Position numbers and translations under genes: made by a program
Part shown: positions 52,713-61,316 of the stretch, piece by piece
Layout of the letters: each line of letters begins with the position of its first letter
Position numbering within the stretch: position 1 is the stretch's first letter
Assembly: GCF_023161665.1 (NCBI RefSeq)
Contig: NZ_JALNTW010000002.1
Span: 434,001 to 498,000, forward strand
From: Shewanella sp. 1CM18E
GTDB lineage: Bacteria; Pseudomonadota; Gammaproteobacteria; Enterobacterales; Shewanellaceae
Direction: 5' to 3'
Length of the DNA stretch: 64,000 nt
Notes under the pieces: model-generated
What the model was told of the DNA's origin: nothing
Seen by the model: the letters and a program-made list of their open reading frames with translations, nothing else
Databases searched by the model: none

Positions 52713-53405
52713 TACGAATTCTCTGCATATTTGATTAACTTTCTCATGGCTATTCATGCATTTTTGAAGCTCTGACTCCGGAGTATCGTAAAAACTCAAA
52801 ACATCATGAGTTGCTGATATAGCGACATTAATTGTGGATGACAATATAAATAGTAAATCAGCATCACTAATTCTGGCACTCATAACTACTCTATCATTTT
52901 CAAAATTTTTAGATGCTAACGCACTTACATTTCCATGAGTATAGCGACACAAAGTATTATAAACAGTTGAATAAAGATCTTCGCAGCCTGCTTTTTTAAA
53001 ACGCTCAAATATATTAATACTCTTAGATTTTTCTGCTTTTAAATTTTCAATATATTTGGGTGTGGCTTCAGTCGTACCTTTGTAATACGGATTAGACTCA
53101 GAGTATTTTTTTAGGTTTTTGTACGCTGAGTCAGCTTCAGCTGCCATGATATTTTTTACATAGCCCTCATCAGAAATTAAACACCGAAGATCAACAAATG
53201 ATTCAAGGGTGCTTCTCATTAAAATCGGAGGTGAAACAAAGCAGTCACTTTTAACTAATACAATTGTCTCTTCACAAAGTGAGTTTATCCTAGCCCATAA
53301 AGCCAATATAAATTTTGAACGGTCATCAGTGAAATGTAGTTTTTCTGAATAACTATTACGGAAACAGCAAAACTCATCCCATATTTGATAAAACGAAACT
53401 TTCAT
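52710..53405 (-). CDS. Cassette gene, DUF5677-like protein
   Basis: 231-aa helical protein without signal peptide. ILMRSTLESFVDLRCL (Arg64, Glu68) and TLCRYTHGNVSAL (His157, Asn159) show the same R-S-x-x-E and H pattern as the 267-aa cassette protein and resemble DUF5677 proteins. Its stop overlaps attC5. Upstream, GTATAAC at 53418-53424 marks the end of the cassette. Function unknown. Confidence 0.55.
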   Translation of the reverse strand: MKVSFYQIWDEFCCFRNSYSEKLHFTDDRSKFILALWARINSLCEETIVLVKSDCFVSPPILMRSTLESFVDLRCLISDEGYVKNIMAAEADSAYKNLKKYSESNPYYKGTTEATPKYIENLKAEKSKSINIFERFKKAGCEDLYSTVYNTLCRYTHGNVSALASKNFENDRVVMSARISDADLLFILSSTINVAISATHDVLSFYDTPESELQKCMNSHEKVNQICREFV

Positions 53406-54429
53406 AAATACCTATTCGTATAACAGTATATTAGGCTGAATTCCGAATAAGAACAGCCAGCCTAGTTAATTTCATGCGAACAAGATAACTTCAAATGCAA
53501 TTCAAATCAATAACTTAACAATAACTTTATTGCGTACCCACTGACTCTTCTGATGGTGAAAACCAGAATTTACTTATTTGTGACGTGATTTGATTTAACT
53601 ACAGGCGAGAAATGTTTTTAAACAGTCACTTAGCAGTTGTTAACTGTAAATCGCTTTCCTTGTTACACCAAAATAATGCTAAAAATTCACAATGCTTATT
53701 ATAACTGTTTATATGTACAGCTAGTGTAAAGGTGGACTGTGTCATCAAAAGATAAGGCTATATATAAGCTTTCCACATTAGGTTTTCTATTAGCAAAGGT
53801 TCACATCTGCTACTCAACACTTGTTGTAGTGAAACTGATTTTGGGGCACTTCCTAGTTAGAAACCAAACTCTACAACCTAATGATTACTCCAATTATCAA
53901 GTGCAGGTACGGCCGTGACCGTCCATGACAAGGTGAGAGATAACGAAGTTATCAAGTTTCCGAACGAGAGGCAGGATGCCGAACTGGCTTTTAAACATGG
54001 ATGTTGTTCGTCATGGCCGAGCTTACAAGGATGTATTTATAGCGTGTCACGGTAGTGTCTGCACACTCCCCACTGGCAGCGATTGATGGCCATGAAGCCA
54101 CAGCTGATAACCTGCTAACAAATAGCGCTTGCACCAAAAAATGTAACCAGCCTTCATTCGAAGGCTAACCAACTTTGGGTGCAAAAATTAGCTACTGAAC
54201 ATACAGCAAACACCAAGTCCCCATCGGAGCCGTTAGGTGATTTTTATTGGAGTATGAGGGTCAACAACTTCGTTTGGGGCGTCATGGTGGATGCAAGGAG
54301 GATAAGGACGAGCAGTCCTCCTTGCCCGGGTGTGGGATGGAATCCCACGACGTTTATCAAGCGCAGCTTGATTGCTTAAGTTCAGGCGCAGCCTGTTACC
54401 CTACTAGGGCTAAAACCCAGCCCAACGGG
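53406..54429. other. Non-coding right end of the cassette island
   Basis: About 1 kb between the last cassette and lemA, where an integrase gene on the plus strand and attI would be expected. I see no integrase-like open frame. It holds the right inverted flank and a short imperfect inverted repeat near 53430-53465 (TTAGGCTG with CAGCC...CCTAG). Small open frames here end in the repeat-derived peptide KRSLIA and are not supported as genes. Confidence 0.5.
53902..54382 (+). repeat. Right inverted flank of the cassette island
   Basis: 53902-54068 matches the left flank 49197-49312 inverted (exact 21-bp core at 53910-53930), with about 70 extra bases in the middle. 54331-54382 matches the left 49055-49109. 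The order outward from the array is the same as on the left, so the island is bracketed by inverted copies of a diverged, composite repeat. Confidence 0.85.
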
Positions 54430-54996
54430 TTAAAGGTTAGGCTTATACTCAAACCCAGCTTGTGCTTCACTATCGCTAAAGCTAGCAATCTTCTGCTTAC
54501 GTACCAACATGCTGTTGATAAGCGAACCAGGGAACATCTCAATCGCGTTATTAAAGTCTTCAACGTTGGCGTTGAAAATACGGATCGCTGCGCCAATTTG
54601 CTCTTGTTGCTCGCTAATTTCAGCCATTAACTTCATATATACATCAGACGCTTTAAGCTCAGGGTAAGCTTCAACAGTCACTTTAAGGCCTTGCATTAAA
54701 TCTTGAGTGCGCTGCTCGGCGGCGGCAAGTTTTGCCGTATCGACACCTGAACTCATTTCTGCAATGGCGCTACGTAGCTCAGTGACTTTGGTTAATACTT
54801 CAGACTCATGCAGTTTATATTGCTCTACTAACTGCTCAACCATTGGAATTATCTTGTTCTTTTGGCGCTCTTGGGTCAGAACCGACGCCCATGCGCGATC
54901 AACCGCATTGTGTTTACCAATAATGCCGTTGTATAACATGATGATAGCGACGACCACTACGGCAACAACAATTAAGCCTATTACTGAACTATCCAT
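54430..54996 (-). CDS. lemA: LemA-family protein
   Basis: 188-aa protein with an N-terminal transmembrane segment (SVIGLIVVAVVVVAIIMLYNGIIG) and the LemA helical domain (KHNAVDRAWASVLTQERQKN, YPELKASDVYMKLMAEI, ARIFNANVEDFNNAIEMFPGSLI). Located at the inner membrane with the helical domain facing the periplasm in family members. It is the first gene before two DUF3137-like membrane genes, the usual LemA neighbourhood, and is likely co-transcribed with them in reverse genomic order (lemA is downstream). Confidence 0.9.
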   Translation of the reverse strand: MDSSVIGLIVVAVVVVAIIMLYNGIIGKHNAVDRAWASVLTQERQKNKIIPMVEQLVEQYKLHESEVLTKVTELRSAIAEMSSGVDTAKLAAAEQRTQDLMQGLKVTVEAYPELKASDVYMKLMAEISEQQEQIGAAIRIFNANVEDFNNAIEMFPGSLINSMLVRKQKIASFSDSEAQAGFEYKPNL

Positions 54997-55109
54997 TTAA
55001 CTTTCCTTTTTGTATCTCAATTAATATCTGTGTATTTAACGTTTTTTGAATCGTTAACACTGACTTTGTAGCAGCGGTTTTTATTCGCCTACAATCAAGT
55101 CACTACATG

Positions 55110-56372
55110 CTAAGCACTGGCCTTAAAATTGTTATCGCTATAGCGCATTATCTCATGCACGATCTCCAGCATTTGGCTCATTTGCTTTAATTCAGTATGA
55201 CCAGCTAGCTCTTCGGCGAATGCCTTAGGGTTATCTAAGCCGTTTACCCTTTTCACAGCTAGTAGGTCATCGGTTACCGCCAAGCACAATCTTCCTTGCT
55301 GGCTGAATTCGAATACTGGCTTTTTCAACTTTTTAGCAAATAGGCTGAGCTTTTCTTCAACCGCAGGCGATAGCAAACGCGCAGCGCTCATAAGCTCGGC
55401 TGCATGAACTCGATATTGGCGATTAAACTCATTCGAGGCGCTTTTATAGCGTTCCCCTCGACGCTTGATACCAAAGTCGTTACTGATGCTCATGTCCGCT
55501 GCAAACGGAAAATCTAATAACACACCGTGGCGATAGTAATGGTCTCTAACGGTACGAGTAGTAGTTTTACCATTGGCATCGGTGGTGGTTTCAGTGCGTT
55601 TTTCAACGTAGTGAAAACGGTAAAGCTGGTAGTCAAATTGATGCACATCGCCTTGATAAGTACTTTTGTATAGACTTTCGATTTCGCGCAAATCGTTACC
55701 GCGCTTAAACTCTCTAAAGCTGGCTTCTAGCTCTTTAGCCAGTTTTTTGCCCTCAAACGGCACTTCCTCTAGGTTATTATTAAATAAGGCATCTTTTAGA
55801 AATATCTTATCTGATAACTTATTACGCCACTTCATTCGGCCTCTAAGCCAAAACAGCATTAACACACCAATCACACCGTTATGCGCCGCAAACCCTGAGC
55901 TTGGGTACCATAAACCTAAAAACGAGGCTAGCGTGTCGAAATACAGATCCCAGTACCAATATGGCCATTGTGGAATAAGATTTAAGCTCGCACCGACTGC
56001 TGCCATTAACGCCATTCTGCCCCATTGTGGGCCTGGGATAGGTAAGCGCTTGCCCTTATCCTCACAAAAGCGGGTTATTGTGGCCAAACACAACATTGGA
56101 TACCAAATCACACTGTAGCCAAGTGCCGCGCTAAGTATTTGCATAATAAACCCTGGCAGCACTAATCCCAGCTCAAGTGCTACAGGTAATAGGGCAAAGA
56201 AAAGCGACACTGCACAGAAAAAACGATACCAATTATCGCGATAATCCAGTGGGCCTTTGTGCTGCTCTACCCTGCGAACTAACGCAATTAAATCATCTTG
56301 GCTGGCTGCTTGGTTAACATCACTGCGGATCTGTTCAATATTGCGAGTGACTTGTTGGTTATGGGCAATCAT
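55110..56372 (-). CDS. DUF3137-like membrane protein, paralogue B
   Basis: 420-aa protein with an N-terminal soluble helix, two to four hydrophobic segments (about residues 48-190), and a C-terminal domain with SNEFNRQYRVHAAELMSAARLLSPAV and REFKRGNDLREIESLY. This matches the DUF3137 pattern commonly found next to LemA. The gene starts immediately after the stop codon of the upstream paralogue (TAG-ATG) and the two share RSDV-x-A-x-SQDDL, GPLDYRD, LSDKIFL-DALFNN and AGHTELK. Function unknown. Confidence 0.7.
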   Translation of the reverse strand: MIAHNQQVTRNIEQIRSDVNQAASQDDLIALVRRVEQHKGPLDYRDNWYRFFCAVSLFFALLPVALELGLVLPGFIMQILSAALGYSVIWYPMLCLATITRFCEDKGKRLPIPGPQWGRMALMAAVGASLNLIPQWPYWYWDLYFDTLASFLGLWYPSSGFAAHNGVIGVLMLFWLRGRMKWRNKLSDKIFLKDALFNNNLEEVPFEGKKLAKELEASFREFKRGNDLREIESLYKSTYQGDVHQFDYQLYRFHYVEKRTETTTDANGKTTTRTVRDHYYRHGVLLDFPFAADMSISNDFGIKRRGERYKSASNEFNRQYRVHAAELMSAARLLSPAVEEKLSLFAKKLKKPVFEFSQQGRLCLAVTDDLLAVKRVNGLDNPKAFAEELAGHTELKQMSQMLEIVHEIMRYSDNNFKASA

Positions 56373-57701
56373 CTAGTTATTAACTTCCATTTTAATACTG
56401 CTATCTACAACCGTTTCATGGGCCTTTATTGTTTGTTGATTAACAAAGTTATTATCAGATAAGCGTATGAGTTCATAAATAGCATCGAGTAACTTTTGTA
56501 CCCGTTTTAGCTCAGTATGACCCGCGATTTCTTTATAAAACTCGTCAGGTTTTGCCAATGAATGTTTACGCTTTTCAATAATTAATTTACTGCTAGAGGC
56601 AATACACAAGCGACCATCAGGAGCGATTTCTACCATAGGTGAAATAAAATTCTGATTAAGCTTTATAAGCGACTCAATCACGGCTGGAGTTAACAAGCGT
56701 GCAGCGCTGATTTGATCGCAAGCCTGTACGCGAAATATGTCATTAAACGCATTAGATTCTGTTTGATACTTTTCTTGATAAACCGAACCTTTAAGCTTTA
56801 CCTCGTCTTCAGCATCTATGCATAAGCCTTTAGCAAAGGGAAAATCGAGCAACATACCGTAGCGATGGTGGTCTTCATACACGGTTTTAGTTTTATAACC
56901 GCCATTACCATCTGAGCTGGTTTGGCTGCGCTTTACCGTGTATTGAAAGTGATACAGCTTATAATTAAAGCTGTGTTGCTCACCTTGATAATGCCCTTCA
57001 AACATCTGCCGTATATCGCGGCTACCATTACCACGGCGAAACTCTACAAACTGCTTTTCAAGTGCATCTAGTTTGTCTTCAGCTACAGGCTTAGTTTGTT
57101 TTAAGCCATTATTAAACAAGGCATCACGGAGGAATATTTTATCTGAAAGATGCTTACGCCAGTTAGCGCGGTAATCTAACCATACCCAAGCAAGTGAACT
57201 CACAATAATGAGTATTAACCACAGCGAAAACGGCTCATCGTCAATCTTCCCTGCGCTAATCACATAGACAAAGCCATGCGTTAATGCCCAATAGATTTTC
57301 GGCCATTCAGGTACATAAAACGCTACTGCAACCATAGCCGCCACCAGCAATGCAAAGTTGACCGCCATAGGCACAGGCAACCAACCGCGCTCATGGCAAA
57401 AACTCACTAGCAATGTGCTTGTTGCTACTGGAAACCAATAACAAGAGTAATCAATCACTAACTTGGCTAATGGCTCTACTTGCTCGTACCAGAGTCGCAT
57501 AAATATAAAGACGATACACAAAACACTAGCGCTGATCAGTAACCACTTAATCCCCTGAGTGATCTTATCGCGGTAATCTAATGGACCTGTATGATTTTTA
57601 ACTTGAGTGATGATATCGAGCAGATCATCTTGTGAGGTAGCGGCCTCAACATCACTGCGCAACTTGGCAATATGTTCGGCGACTATTTGGTTATGCTGCA
57701 T
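56373..57701 (-). CDS. DUF3137-like membrane protein, paralogue A
   Basis: 442-aa paralogue of the adjacent gene: N-terminal AEHIAKLRSDVEAATSQDDLLDII, two or more transmembrane segments, and a C-terminal domain with FVEFRRGNGSRDIRQMF, NAFNDIFRVQACDQISAARLLTP and AGHTELKRVQKLLDAIYE. An AAGGA site precedes the ATG. The tail is extended by about 20 residues relative to its paralogue. The two-gene duplication next to lemA suggests a heteromeric membrane complex. Function unknown. Confidence 0.7.
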   Translation of the reverse strand: MQHNQIVAEHIAKLRSDVEAATSQDDLLDIITQVKNHTGPLDYRDKITQGIKWLLISASVLCIVFIFMRLWYEQVEPLAKLVIDYSCYWFPVATSTLLVSFCHERGWLPVPMAVNFALLVAAMVAVAFYVPEWPKIYWALTHGFVYVISAGKIDDEPFSLWLILIIVSSLAWVWLDYRANWRKHLSDKIFLRDALFNNGLKQTKPVAEDKLDALEKQFVEFRRGNGSRDIRQMFEGHYQGEQHSFNYKLYHFQYTVKRSQTSSDGNGGYKTKTVYEDHHRYGMLLDFPFAKGLCIDAEDEVKLKGSVYQEKYQTESNAFNDIFRVQACDQISAARLLTPAVIESLIKLNQNFISPMVEIAPDGRLCIASSSKLIIEKRKHSLAKPDEFYKEIAGHTELKRVQKLLDAIYELIRLSDNNFVNQQTIKAHETVVDSSIKMEVNN

Positions 57702-57962
57702 TTAAAGTCCTTGTACAACAACAGGCAAGGGTTACGCATTATGCAGAAAAATAGCTAAAAATACAGAGGATTAAGTCACTATTTACAAACCCAATTCAGC
57801 TTAAGAATTTTATAAAATATAAAACGCTTTATGACTGGGTTTAAAGGTTGGTGAGGACTTACATTATTTTTATTACTGGGTGATTGCTGGGTAGTAATAA
57901 CACAATAAAAAAGGCCAACACTAAAAAGTGTTGGCCTTTTAAAGGCTAAGGGAGAGATAAAT
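57702..57962. other. Spacer between tdk and the DUF3137-like genes
   Basis: About 260 bp; contains the tdk terminator and the promoter of the DUF3137-like operon. No further gene. Confidence 0.4.
57907..57940 (-). terminator. Terminator of tdk
   Basis: A perfect 14-bp stem AAAAGGCCAACACT / AGTGTTGGCCTTTT with an AAAA loop and T-rich tails on both strands. Confidence 0.9.
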
Positions 57963-58541
57963 TTAGTCCCAAATAAACTCTCTAAAATGCTTACGGCATA
58001 CTGATTCATAACTTTCGTTACCGCCAATGGCTACCTGCTCACCTTCTCGCATTGGCTTACCGTTACCATCAAGGCGCACCACCATGTTAGCTTTACGGCC
58101 GCAATGACAAATGGTTTTCAACTCAACTAATTTATCAGCCCACGCCAATAAATATTGGCTACCGCTAAATAACTCACCCTGGAAATCGGTTTTAAGGCCA
58201 TAACAAAGCACTGGGATATCAAGTACATCAACTACGTAAGTGAGTTGCTTAACCTGTTCTTTGCTTAAAAATTGTGATTCATCAATCAAGATGCAGTGCA
58301 GTGCTTGCTGTGCAAGACTTTCGCGCACCATTTCAGTGAGGTTGTCGTTAGAGCCAAATACTTGGGCGTCGGTCTCAATCCCGATCCGCGAAGCGACTTT
58401 ACCAACACCGTATCTGTCATCGATTGACGCCGTCATTACTAAAGTATTCATACCGCGTTCACGGTAGTTATAAGACGATTGCAATAACGAAGTTGATTTA
58501 CCCGCATTCATTGCTGAGTAATAAAAATAGAGCTGCGCCAA
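57963..58541 (-). CDS. tdk: Thymidine kinase
   Basis: Cytosolic type II thymidine kinase that salvages thymidine with ATP. The 192-aa protein begins with the P-loop [11 protein letters not shown] (residues 8-18), then [24 protein letters not shown] with the catalytic Glu, and the zinc-binding Cys/His cluster CHCGRKA with CRKHF. The start is a TTG at 58541 with AAGGA seven bases upstream; there is no nearby ATG and the family N terminus matches [10 protein letters not shown] strong terminator follows. Confidence 0.95.
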   Translation of the reverse strand: MAQLYFYYSAMNAGKSTSLLQSSYNYRERGMNTLVMTASIDDRYGVGKVASRIGIETDAQVFGSNDNLTEMVRESLAQQALHCILIDESQFLSKEQVKQLTYVVDVLDIPVLCYGLKTDFQGELFSGSQYLLAWADKLVELKTICHCGRKANMVVRLDGNGKPMREGEQVAIGGNESYESVCRKHFREFIWD

Positions 58542-58922
58542 ACTAAAATCCTTAAAGGTGAATTCGGCGCTAGTTTAGCACTAATTTCTAGACAAAATCA
58601 CCAGAAGCACACCGATGTCTCAATAAAGTCACAAAAACCTGTTTAGCGTTAATTCCTGCACAACTCTCTGGATAATATATGTACTTTAGTGACAAATTCT
58701 TAGCTTTTTAAACCAAACACTTATTTTAACTAGTCTTTCAGTTTTAACTCGCTACAAACCCAGTATTCACATGCAATTGCAACAAAAAGTAAATGTGTGA
58801 CATATACAACAAAACCAACACAAAACCCTGCATTAGTGCACAAAATGACTCACATTAAGACAGGTTTAATAGCCATGTATTAAATTAAAACCACAATTAT
58901 AATAAAGGAAGTCAAAAACACT
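58542..58922. other. Intergenic region between tdk and the M3 peptidase
   Basis: About 380 bp between divergent genes; AT-rich with no supported gene or structure. It must contain both promoters. Confidence 0.4.
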
Positions 58923-61058
58923 ATGCATAAGTCACTCATCGCCGCAGCGATTACTGCGACGTTAACCTTGAGCGCATGTTCAACAACTACGCCAACACAC
59001 GATACAAATCTAGTTATGGTGCAAGCACAAAACCCGTTCTTACAAGCAAGCACGCTGCAGTATCAAGCTCCTGACTTTACCAAAATTAAAGATGAGCATT
59101 TTCAGCCAGCATTAACGCTTGGTATGCAAGCGCAGTATCAGCAAATTCTGGATATTGCTAACAACCCACAAGCGCCTACTTTTACCAATACCATTATTGC
59201 AATGGAAAAAAGCGGTGAGCTACTTACCCGCACCTCAAAAGTGTTTTATAACTTAGCCGGCACAGATAGCAATCCAACCCTACGCAAAATTCAAGGTGAA
59301 ATGGCGCCAAAAATGGCGGCTCACTCAGACAATATCAATTTAAACCCAGCGTTATTTAAGCGTATTGAAACCCTATATAACCAAAGAGACAATCTTGGTT
59401 TAACTGCGGAAGAAAATCGTTTGGTTGAGGTTTATTACAAGCGCTTTGTACGCGCTGGTGCCAAGCTCACTGAAGCTGAAAAGCAACAGATCCGTGTACT
59501 TAATGCTGAGCAGTCAACGCTAACTAACGAGTTTGCTCAGCGCTTAATGCGCTTAACCAAAGAGATCGCTGTTGTTGTTGACTCAAAAGAGCAACTTGCT
59601 GGTTTATCAGCAAGTGCAATCAAAGCTGCTGCCGCCGATGCAGCTGCTAATGGTCACCCAGGTAAGTATCAACTAAACATCACCAACACTACACGTCAGC
59701 CAGTACTGACTCAGCTACAAGACAGAGCCCTGCGTCAGCAAATTTGGCAAGCATCAGCTGAACGTGGTCTTGAAGGTGAAAACGAAACCGCATCTTTAGT
59801 GGCTAGACTTGCACAGCTGCGCGCAGAAAGAGCTGAGCTACTTGGCTATAAAAACTGGGCTGAATATCGCCTAGAGCCACAAATGGCTAAAACTCCTGAA
59901 GCGGTTTACAAGATGTTTGGCTCTATGGTGCCTGCAGTGGTTAAAAATACCGAAAAAGAAGCGGCTGATATCCAAGCTATGATCAAGCAAACTGGCGGTG
60001 ACTTTGAGCTAGCACCTTGGGATTGGGCTTATTACGCTGAGCTAGTGCGCCAAGAAAAATACGACTTAGATGAAAGTGCCATTACGCCGTACTTTGAATT
60101 TGACCGCGTATTAGAAGACGGCGTGTTCTTCACCTTAAAAGAGCTTTATGGCGTAACGCTTAAGCCACGCCCAGATCTACCTGTATACCATGAAGATGTA
60201 AAAGCCTACGAAATGTTTGATGAAGATGGCAGCAGCATGGCTATTTTCTACGCTGACTACTTCTCACGTGAAGGTAAACGCGGCGGCGCTTGGATGAGCT
60301 CTTTTGTAGCGCAATCTGAGCTACTTAATAACAAGCCTGTTGTTATTAACGTAATGAACATTAAAAAAGCCCCTGCTGGTGAGCCAACATTTGTTAGCTA
60401 CGATGAAGTCACCACCATGTTCCATGAAATGGGCCACGGTACTCACGGCATGTTCTCAAAAGTGGTTTACCCAACACTGTCTGGCACCTCTGTTTCACGT
60501 GACTTTGTTGAGTTCCCATCGACCTTTGAAGAAGATTGGGCAGCCCACCCTAAAGTGTTAGCAAACTACGCTAAACACTACGAAACCGGTGAACCTATTC
60601 CACAAGAGTTGCTGAATAAGCTATTAAAGTCACGCAGCTTTAACCAAGGTTTTGACACGCTAGAATATATGTCTGCTGCACTACTCGATTTAGAGTGGCA
60701 TACACTTAAAGCCGATAGCCCACTACAAGATGTTGCTAGCTTTGAAGCTGCCGCACTTAAAAAGCACGGCGTAGATTTACCCGCTGTGCCACCACGCTAT
60801 AAGTCGACTTACTTTGCCCACGCCTTCCCTGGTGGTTACTCTGCAAGTTACTACGCTTATATGTGGAGCGAAATTCTAGCTGCTGATGCGTTTGCTTATG
60901 TACAAACTCAAGGTGGTCTTGACCGTGAAATCGGTATGAAATTTAGAAAAACCATTCGCGAAGTGGGCAATACAGTGGCACCTATGGATGCTTACAAAGC
61001 ATTTAGAGGCCAAGAGCCAACAACTGAAGCACTGCTAGAGCGTCGTGGTTTAAACTAA
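58923..61058 (+). CDS. dcp: M3-family peptidyl-dipeptidase Dcp-like lipoprotein
   Basis: 711-aa exported zinc metallopeptidase expected to remove C-terminal dipeptides from peptides, here lipid-anchored: LTLSAC lipobox with Cys19. The zinc site is HEMGHGTHG with His501, Glu502 and His505, followed by a downstream Glu zinc ligand in the FVEFPSTFEEDW segment. FPGGYSASYYAYMWSEILAADAF near the C terminus is characteristic of the M3A Dcp subgroup. AAGGAAG precedes the ATG. The signal/lipobox differs from the soluble E. coli Dcp. Confidence 0.92.
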   Translation: MHKSLIAAAITATLTLSACSTTTPTHDTNLVMVQAQNPFLQASTLQYQAPDFTKIKDEHFQPALTLGMQAQYQQILDIANNPQAPTFTNTIIAMEKSGELLTRTSKVFYNLAGTDSNPTLRKIQGEMAPKMAAHSDNINLNPALFKRIETLYNQRDNLGLTAEENRLVEVYYKRFVRAGAKLTEAEKQQIRVLNAEQSTLTNEFAQRLMRLTKEIAVVVDSKEQLAGLSASAIKAAAADAAANGHPGKYQLNITNTTRQPVLTQLQDRALRQQIWQASAERGLEGENETASLVARLAQLRAERAELLGYKNWAEYRLEPQMAKTPEAVYKMFGSMVPAVVKNTEKEAADIQAMIKQTGGDFELAPWDWAYYAELVRQEKYDLDESAITPYFEFDRVLEDGVFFTLKELYGVTLKPRPDLPVYHEDVKAYEMFDEDGSSMAIFYADYFSREGKRGGAWMSSFVAQSELLNNKPVVINVMNIKKAPAGEPTFVSYDEVTTMFHEMGHGTHGMFSKVVYPTLSGTSVSRDFVEFPSTFEEDWAAHPKVLANYAKHYETGEPIPQELLNKLLKSRSFNQGFDTLEYMSAALLDLEWHTLKADSPLQDVASFEAAALKKHGVDLPAVPPRYKSTYFAHAFPGGYSASYYAYMWSEILAADAFAYVQTQGGLDREIGMKFRKTIREVGNTVAPMDAYKAFRGQEPTTEALLERRGLN

Positions 61059-61087
61059 CGATAGAGCGTCGTAGCTTGAACTAACAA
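61036..61087 (+). repeat. 26-bp tandem duplication across the dcp stop codon
   Basis: The sequence ending the gene (TAGAGCGTCGTGGTTTAAAC, 61036-61055) is repeated with three changes at 61062-61087. The first copy contains the real stop codon and the second lies in the untranslated tail. Confidence 0.85.
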
Positions 61088-61097
61088 ACAATAAGCT

Positions 61098-61130
61098 TAG
61101 TAAGCAGTGTAAGCAGTAAGCAGTAAGCAC
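61098..61130 (+). repeat. Short TAAGCAG-type tandem repeat
   Basis: About four copies of a 7-bp unit (AGTAAGC and variants) follow the duplication, just upstream of the terminator. Confidence 0.7.
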
Positions 61131-61144
61131 ATAGGCTTATAAAG

Positions 61145-61172
61145 AGAAGCTCCCTAATCAGGGAGCTTTTTT
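61145..61172 (+). terminator. Terminator of the M3 peptidase gene
   Basis: AAGCTCCCT / AGGGAGCTT stem with an AATC loop and a T-run. Confidence 0.9.
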
Positions 61173-61240
61173 ATATCTGGCAGCCATTCGAGATAGTCAT
61201 TAGCGATTATCCTACTATCCCCTAGCAACAATTTAGGCAA

Positions 61241-61268
61241 TAAAAAAACCGCTCAATAAAGAGCGGTT
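61241..61268 (-). terminator. Terminator of the lysW-like gene
   Basis: AACCGCTC / GAGCGGTT stem with a six-base loop and, on the minus strand, a run of seven T. Confidence 0.88.
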
Positions 61269-61316
61269 TAATCTTATGAATTAGCCTTTACTCACTAAGC
61301 CAATTAATCTGTAGCC

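Noticed and set aside
53406..54429. Integron integrase gene or attI next to the cassettes
   Set aside because: No reading frame of suitable length or with tyrosine-recombinase motifs was seen on either strand.
54179..54630. Two open frames in the right flank overlapping lemA
   Set aside because: Derived from the right inverted repeat and the antisense of lemA; no ribosome site.
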